Positions 60,424-64,000 of a stretch of 64,000 nucleotides of DNA are shown here, piece after piece. The notes under the pieces were generated by a model. It was not told where the DNA came from. It did no database searches and saw nothing but the letters and a program-made list of their open reading frames with translations. Origin of the DNA: Variovorax paradoxus. Lineage in GTDB: Bacteria > Pseudomonadota > Gammaproteobacteria > Burkholderiales > Burkholderiaceae_C. The DNA lies in contig NZ_JAUSXL010000001.1 in NCBI RefSeq assembly GCF_030815975.1, positions 702,611-766,610 of the forward strand. The letters are read 5' to 3'. Within the stretch, counting starts at the first letter, position 1; each line of letters starts with the position of its first letter. Both the position numbers and the translations under genes were made by a program.

Positions 60424-60454
60424 AGCTTAGTTCCGTACCCGTGTACGGAGTCAA
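60424..60454 (-). promoter_or_regulatory. mer operator-promoter
   Basis: On the minus strand TTGACT (60449-60454), a 19-base spacer containing the dyad CCGTAC-N4-GTACGG (60433-60448), and TAAGCT (60424-60429). The long 19-base spacer and this dyad are the hallmarks of promoters bound and twisted by MerR, nearly matching the Tn501 mer promoter. It reads leftward into the unknown gene at 60390; merR itself starts 6 bases away on the other side. Confidence 0.9.
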
Positions 60455-60459
60455 GTCAA

Positions 60460-60885
60460 ATGGACGAGCAAGAAGGTTCTCTGAGCATCGGCGCCTTTGC
60501 CAAGGCAACGGGCGTCGGTGTGGAGACGATCCGGTTCTATCAACGCAAGGGCCTGCTGCCGGAACCGGAACGCATCCAAGGTCGCATCCGGCGCTACGAC
60601 AACTCAGACATAGGGCGCTTGCGTTTCATCAAGAGCGCCCAGCGCTTGGGCTTCAGCCTCGATGAAGTCGCGGGCCTGCTCCGGCTGGACCAAGAATCGG
60701 ACTGTGCGCGAGCGCGCGAACTCGCGCAGCAGAAGCTCGGCGATGTGCGCGCCGAGCTGGCGCAACTCCACAAGCTCGAGACGATCCTGCAGAAGTTGGT
60801 TCAGGACTGCGACGCGAGTCTCGACAAGCGATCTTGCGCGCTGATCGCGGCATTGCAAAGCTGCCATTGCGCAACGCGCGATTGA
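60460..60885 (+). CDS. merR: Mercury-type MerR regulator
   Basis: A 141-residue MerR protein: winged helix SIGAFAKATGVGVETIRFYQ, RRYDNSDIGRLRFIKSAQRL, then the dimer helix. Cysteines are found at positions 82, 117 and 126, the exact Hg(II)-binding triad of Tn501 MerR. The protein should bind mercury and activate the adjacent promoter by DNA distortion. It is divergent from the unknown gene at 60390. No merT, merP, merC or merA is seen within the window, so the regulator has outlived its resistance genes or serves another gene. Confidence 0.9.
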   Translation: MDEQEGSLSIGAFAKATGVGVETIRFYQRKGLLPEPERIQGRIRRYDNSDIGRLRFIKSAQRLGFSLDEVAGLLRLDQESDCARARELAQQKLGDVRAELAQLHKLETILQKLVQDCDASLDKRSCALIAALQSCHCATRD

Positions 60886-60910
60886 CAGGGAGGGGCGGAC
60901 ACCCGGCGAT

Positions 60911-61336
60911 CTACGACGCGTGCCTGGGATGCGCATCGTGAGGCCAACTCGAAGCCCGAAGGTTGTCTCCCAGGACATAGCCGGCACCGTGCACGGTATG
61001 CAGCAATTTGATGTCGAACGGGTCGTCGAGCTTGCTGCGCAGGCGTTGGATGGTCACCTGTATCACGTTTGCGTTGACTTCCAACTTTTTGCCCCACACT
61101 ACTTTGGCCAATGTGGCGTGGGAAACGGTTTGGTCCCGGCGGCGCAGCAATGCGAGCAACAGGTCGAACTCCTTCGTGGTGAGATTCAAGCCCGTCCTCC
61201 CGCGCAAGCATGTGCGCTTGATTTGATCAAGCTTGAGATCGGCAAACCGAAGCACGATTGCTCTCCAAGGTGGCATGTCCGTTTGGGCGGTGGGCGATGC
61301 GCCTTGCACCATCACGGGAGCAACGACGAAGATCAC
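60911..61336 (-). pseudogene. Receiver-less response regulator fused to a signal-peptide fragment
   Basis: The frame begins MIFVVAPVMVQGASPTAQTD, which looks like part of a signal peptide from another gene. It then runs into an OmpR-type DNA-binding domain: LNLTTKEFDLLLALLRRRDQ, VIQVTIQRLRSKLDDPFDIK, LLHTVHGAGYVLGDN, with similarity to heavy-metal regulators (CusR/CopR type). The phosphoacceptor receiver domain is entirely missing. Codons overlapping upstream at about 61340-61380 (MKFQFSVA) look like the true signal-peptide start in a shifted frame. Two broken genes appear to be joined here. Confidence 0.7.
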
Positions 61337-61677
61337 TGGGGCGACCAGAATGTTTGGCGACCGAAAACTGGAACTTCATCTTTGAATCTCCTTGGAGTTT
61401 TCTCTGGCTGCCCCACAAAGCGATCGCCGCGTGCAAATGCAGCCTGAGCTCTCAACGCGCGAGGTGACACGGGTGCATACAAAGCCCGAAGCAGCCATCT
61501 CCAGGGATCGCGAAATCAGCGGGTTTTCCCTGGCTGCTGTGCACGGCGAGCGCGAGGCCGTGCCAATCCGGGCGCTGCATGCGACTGAATCAGGTGCTTC
61601 GGGCATCCAGAAGAGGAGGGCTGTCCTCTTCGATGGACCCAGGCCCTGCTTATTCAGCCGGCATGTTCCAGCGACTT
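61337..61677. other. Gene-free mosaic stretch
   Basis: No intact gene is recognised between the response-regulator remnant and the dioxygenase. It includes a possible truncated secreted-protein start on the minus strand (MKFQFSVA at about 61380, with GGAG upstream) that goes out of frame after eight codons. Confidence 0.4.
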
Positions 61678-62691
61678 CTACCATTTCCGTCCCTCTGCCT
61701 GCCCGTGGAGCTTGTAATGAGTGTACGGATCCCATGCGGCGCGGAAAACGTCTGGATTCATGAGCAAATACGATCGAGGATCAAAGTTCAAGGGCAGCCC
61801 CACCCGATGTTCCTTTGGAGTCGTCAGTCCATTGACAAATTCGTCGACCATCTTGTGTTCTTCCCTGGAGATCGCTGCTTGGTGGGGCTTCTTCAGTATC
61901 AGGCGCCCGTCGCCAAGGTCGATATGTTGCGTTGGATCAGGGAAATCCAGTGTCGTCCAGTAGTGAGTCACGAGCGACGCCCGAGTCTGGCTCATATCCT
62001 TGATCGCGCTTCCACCGTGGAGAAGTTGCGCATGCCAGATCAACACGTCACCCGGGTTCGGATAGAAGTGAACCGCCTTCAGATCGTGCTCTTCGAGCTT
62101 CTTGCGGATGAAATCCATCGCCTTGGGGAATTCCTCCTGCGTCGCGCGAAGCGTTCCGTCGCTGAATTTGTAGGGCTCCATCAGATGAGAACCAGGGTAG
62201 TAAAACAGCGGGCCGTTCGCGTCTGTGACGGGGTCGATAGCTATCCACGATGCGCACATCTTGTTGGGCGTCTTCGACGGCATGTAGAACGTGTCAAAGT
62301 GCGGGCCCTGTTGGCTTCCCCTTTCAAACAGCAATGAATTGCAGACGGAGGCAGGGGCACCCAAGAGTTCTTTCAAGATTTTCGCAAGCCGTTCGCTGAT
62401 CGAAAATTCTTGAATCAAGCCATCAACCAAGTGGGTGTCGTTCAGCTTGTAGGGGTGGTTTCTTGCATCGCCATGCACCTCACGAAACAGCCACCGGCTG
62501 TTGGGGTCTTTTCGATCCAAATAGCAGTCAATGGTGAGCGGATTTCCTTTGCCTCGATCCATCCAGAAGTGATCGATCCGCTGCTTGAATTCCGAGACCT
62601 GCACTTCATTGAAAAACCGCTCAAGAATGATATAGCCGTTGGTGTCGAAGAATTGTTTTTGCTCGACGCTGAGTAGGTTCTGCGTTTCCAT
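61678..62691 (-). CDS. Phytanoyl-CoA dioxygenase-family protein with NPDV-type tail
   Basis: A 337-residue Fe(II)/2-oxoglutarate oxygenase: LSVEQKQFFDTNGYIILERF at the start, iron ligands in GPHFDTFYMP (His-x-Asp) and later IWHAQLLHGGSA (His), plus an Arg further on for 2-oxoglutarate. Residues 302-337 (DPRSYLLMNPDVFRAAWDPY, THYKLHGQAEGRKW) match the short Y-L-x-x-N-P-D-V repeat with H-Y-x-x-x-G-x-x-E-G-R seen in glycan-linked enzymes. It has more A and T than its surroundings and no co-directional neighbour, pointing to recent arrival. The substrate is unknown. Confidence 0.87.
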   Translation of the reverse strand: METQNLLSVEQKQFFDTNGYIILERFFNEVQVSEFKQRIDHFWMDRGKGNPLTIDCYLDRKDPNSRWLFREVHGDARNHPYKLNDTHLVDGLIQEFSISERLAKILKELLGAPASVCNSLLFERGSQQGPHFDTFYMPSKTPNKMCASWIAIDPVTDANGPLFYYPGSHLMEPYKFSDGTLRATQEEFPKAMDFIRKKLEEHDLKAVHFYPNPGDVLIWHAQLLHGGSAIKDMSQTRASLVTHYWTTLDFPDPTQHIDLGDGRLILKKPHQAAISREEHKMVDEFVNGLTTPKEHRVGLPLNFDPRSYLLMNPDVFRAAWDPYTHYKLHGQAEGRKW

Positions 62692-63259
62692 GCTGGCTTC
62701 GGTATATGGGCTGCCGCCCAACATATGGACGACCAACACAGATTATGTTGGCTGTCACCGAACTCGTCACGCCTTGGATTTTGACTGGAACAACGTATTG
62801 GGTTTGCGTGTGTAAGCATCGATACGAAACAGCAAATTCCATCAAGGACTGTGGCTCTAGAGGCTGCAATCAAAGTACCGAACGTAGGGTGCGATCTTTC
62901 TTTGTTCGAGTTGATCGAGAGCTCTGCTGTGCCCAAGATGCCAACTCTTTTTTGGTTTACAAAATGTAGATACGAGTACGTTGCGTCGTGCTAGTGCTTA
63001 TTTTTCTTGAAAATGAATTTCGCAAACGGAATCGAGAATTTCCGCTCGCGGGCCGCGAAGGCGCGCCCCAAACTCAGAGCTGTCACGCAGGCCAACCCCA
63101 AATGGCTGCTTTCTTCCGACTGGAGGTTTGGCTGGACTACACGGCATCGTCTGCAGGAACATTGCCAAGTCCTTTCGATGGATCCATGGTGCACCGGCAT
63201 CAGGGCGCCGGGCGTACTCAAGGCTGACTCGGAGCAGCCCGTGTATCCCCCTTTTGCAG
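62692..63259. other. AT-richer gene-free stretch
   Basis: I see no coding region in this 568-base stretch. Short frames exist on both strands but none has a ribosome site or family resemblance. Its lower G+C continues from the dioxygenase gene, so it probably arrived with it. Confidence 0.45.
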
Positions 63260-63702
63260 TCACGCGTGGCGGCGATGGACTGCATCTGCAAACCCAGAAA
63301 TACGCTCAACCGATATGCCAGTGCCAGTCACCTGCATGGCGCCGCAGTCGACGTTCGTCACGCCCGCGCGCAGATATCCCTGGAGCGCATCCCTGACGGC
63401 CTGGTAGCTGTTGTGGCGCTCGCCGCGACCGCGCACACACAGCGTCCAAGGGAAGGGCACGGTCGCCTTACCGAATGCGAGCTGCGATTCCTGCAAGGCG
63501 ATGCCGAACAGCAGCCAGGCGGGAACACCGGCCCGCTGCGCCGTCAGCACATAGGCGGTGGCGGCTCTCGCAGCGTCTGCGGCGGCACGTCGCCGCGCAT
63601 GACGTAGCGCGGTGCGCGGCTCGAAGGCGAGGGTGGCGCCGAAGCCGAGACCTTTGGATCGATACGCCGAATGCCGGGCATCGAGAGAGTCAGCTGATCC
63701 AT
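63260..63702 (-). pseudogene. Frameshifted lytic transglycosylase of a conjugative element
   Basis: The gene starts at ATG 63700-63702 (MDQLTLSMPGIRRIDPKVSA), runs to RYVMRGDVPPQTLRE, then a one-base change near 63560-63568 shifts it; the continuation ATAYVLTAQRAGVPAWLLFG is in the frame ending at 63260. The catalytic Glu lies in LFGIALQESQLAFGKATVPF, followed by TLCVRGRGERHNSYQAVRDA and NVDCGAMQV, all typical of the transglycosylases of SXT/PFGI-type integrative elements. After CGAMQV the sequence is no longer familial. It is non-functional. Confidence 0.75.
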
Positions 63703-63722
63703 GCGTGACGATCCCGGCCGCG

Positions 63723-63827
63723 TCAGCGACCTTGCTGCGCCGCCGGCTGCGTCAACAGCGGCGGCGCATTGCGCGCGCGCGACGACAGCCCGGACATGCC
63801 TGGCTCGACCACGAGCGAGCGCGGCAA
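63723..63827 (-). pseudogene. C-terminal tail of a conjugation gene (coupling-protein-like)
   Basis: On the minus strand the bases read SLVVEPGMSGLSSRARNAPP, LLTQPAAQQGR and stop at 63723-63725, 20 bases before the transglycosylase start. The composition and position fit the end of the TraD-like gene that precedes the transglycosylase in integrative conjugative elements. The upstream part is replaced by an insertion-sequence fragment. Assignment of the exact gene is by context. Confidence 0.5.
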
Positions 63828-63996
63828 CACCTTCGTCCTTGTACCGCTGGACCAGACGCTCGAGCTGCCGGCGACTCAGGCCCAGTCGCTGCGCGGCCTG
63901 GCCGACCCACAGCATCCGGTCGACCACCGCCTGAATCGTCTTGAGCCGATCGGCTCCGCGCATCGTCATAGTGATCGTCGCAGCAAGTGTCGCCAT
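63808..63996 (-). mobile_element. Truncated ISNCY-family transposase, start only
   Basis: The minus-strand frame MTMRGADRLKTIQAVVDRML, then VGQAAQRLGLSRRQLERLVQ and RYKDEGVAALARG is the N-terminal helix-turn-helix of ISNCY-type transposases. About 60 residues remain; beyond 63808 the frame reads into the conjugation-gene tail, so the transposase body is lost. The left boundary of the insertion sequence lies outside the window. Confidence 0.75.
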
Positions 63997-64000
63997 GGCC

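Noticed and set aside
61376..61735. A 119-residue minus-strand frame overlapping the dioxygenase end
   Set aside because: No recognisable domain, overlaps a better-supported gene, and no ribosome site.
62991..63309. Two overlapping minus-strand frames in the AT-richer spacer
   Set aside because: Cys/Arg-rich translations without family resemblance or start signals.
1..64000. CRISPR arrays, rRNA genes and replication origins
   Set aside because: No regularly spaced direct repeats, rRNA-like stretches or DnaA-box clusters were seen anywhere in the window.

Overview
The window looks like chromosome of a high-G+C betaproteobacterium of the order Burkholderiales, most likely Comamonadaceae and Variovorax-like. 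The reasons are two Bug/TctC-type solute receptors, the paired acyl-CoA enzymes and CoA transferase, the periplasmic aldehyde dehydrogenase set paoABC, a cyanide-insensitive bd oxidase, and copies of an intergenic repeat (centred on runs of C and G plus CACGAAGTG) that I associate with that family. The genus is an inference from gene content, not a measurement. Layout, left to right. 1-6.2 kb: a partial azoreductase divergent from a LysR regulator, two gene remnants (epoxide hydrolase tail and a 20-codon copy of the aspartate carbamoyltransferase tail), a HipBA-type toxin-antitoxin pair, a cupin, and an aspartate carbamoyltransferase with an N-terminal DNA-binding-like extension preceded by nested inverted repeats. 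6.4-11.7 kb: acyl-CoA dehydrogenase plus CoA transferase, a Bug receptor divergent from an SMP-30 lactonase, and a PIN-domain toxin-antitoxin pair. 11.9-24.2 kb: a LysR regulator divergent from a tightly packed 11-gene catabolic operon (luciferase-like monooxygenase, flavin reductase fusion, two acyl-CoA dehydrogenases, enoyl-CoA hydratase, NDP-forming acyl-CoA synthetase, two SDRs, VOC protein, SnoaL-like protein, Bug receptor). Together they could take up, activate, oxygenate and beta-oxidise one unidentified, probably cyclic, acid. 24.3-29.3 kb: an AraC regulator and paoABC, with a near-identical box in front of both. 29.3-33.1 kb: a decayed ParDE-like pair, a tannase-family lipoprotein, DUF4256 and an unknown protein. 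33.2-38.4 kb: a GltD-like flavoprotein with ferredoxin clusters, 2-oxoacid:acceptor oxidoreductase alpha and beta subunits and a CBS protein. 38.7-41.8 kb: a second, different HipBA pair and an orphan TRAP receptor. 41.9-47.0 kb: AraC regulator, gluconokinase, GntP permease and a LacI-type repressor with three operator boxes. 47.0-50.7 kb: cioAB with a 49-residue DUF2474 partner, and a YihY/BrkB membrane protein. 51.3-53.3 kb: a Rieske-FAD oxidoreductase and an ATPase-tail remnant. 53.8-58.7 kb: an archaic (Csu-like) chaperone-usher pilus operon whose usher carries an AMIN-like N-terminal extension. 58.8-64 kb: a mosaic of broken genes (half EAL domain, receiver-less response regulator, conjugation coupling-protein tail, frameshifted lytic transglycosylase, transposase start) around an intact mercury-type MerR with a classical mer promoter, which here drives an unknown gene instead of merTPA, and a lone phytanoyl-CoA dioxygenase of foreign appearance. 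The right end therefore looks like an eroded integrative conjugative element.
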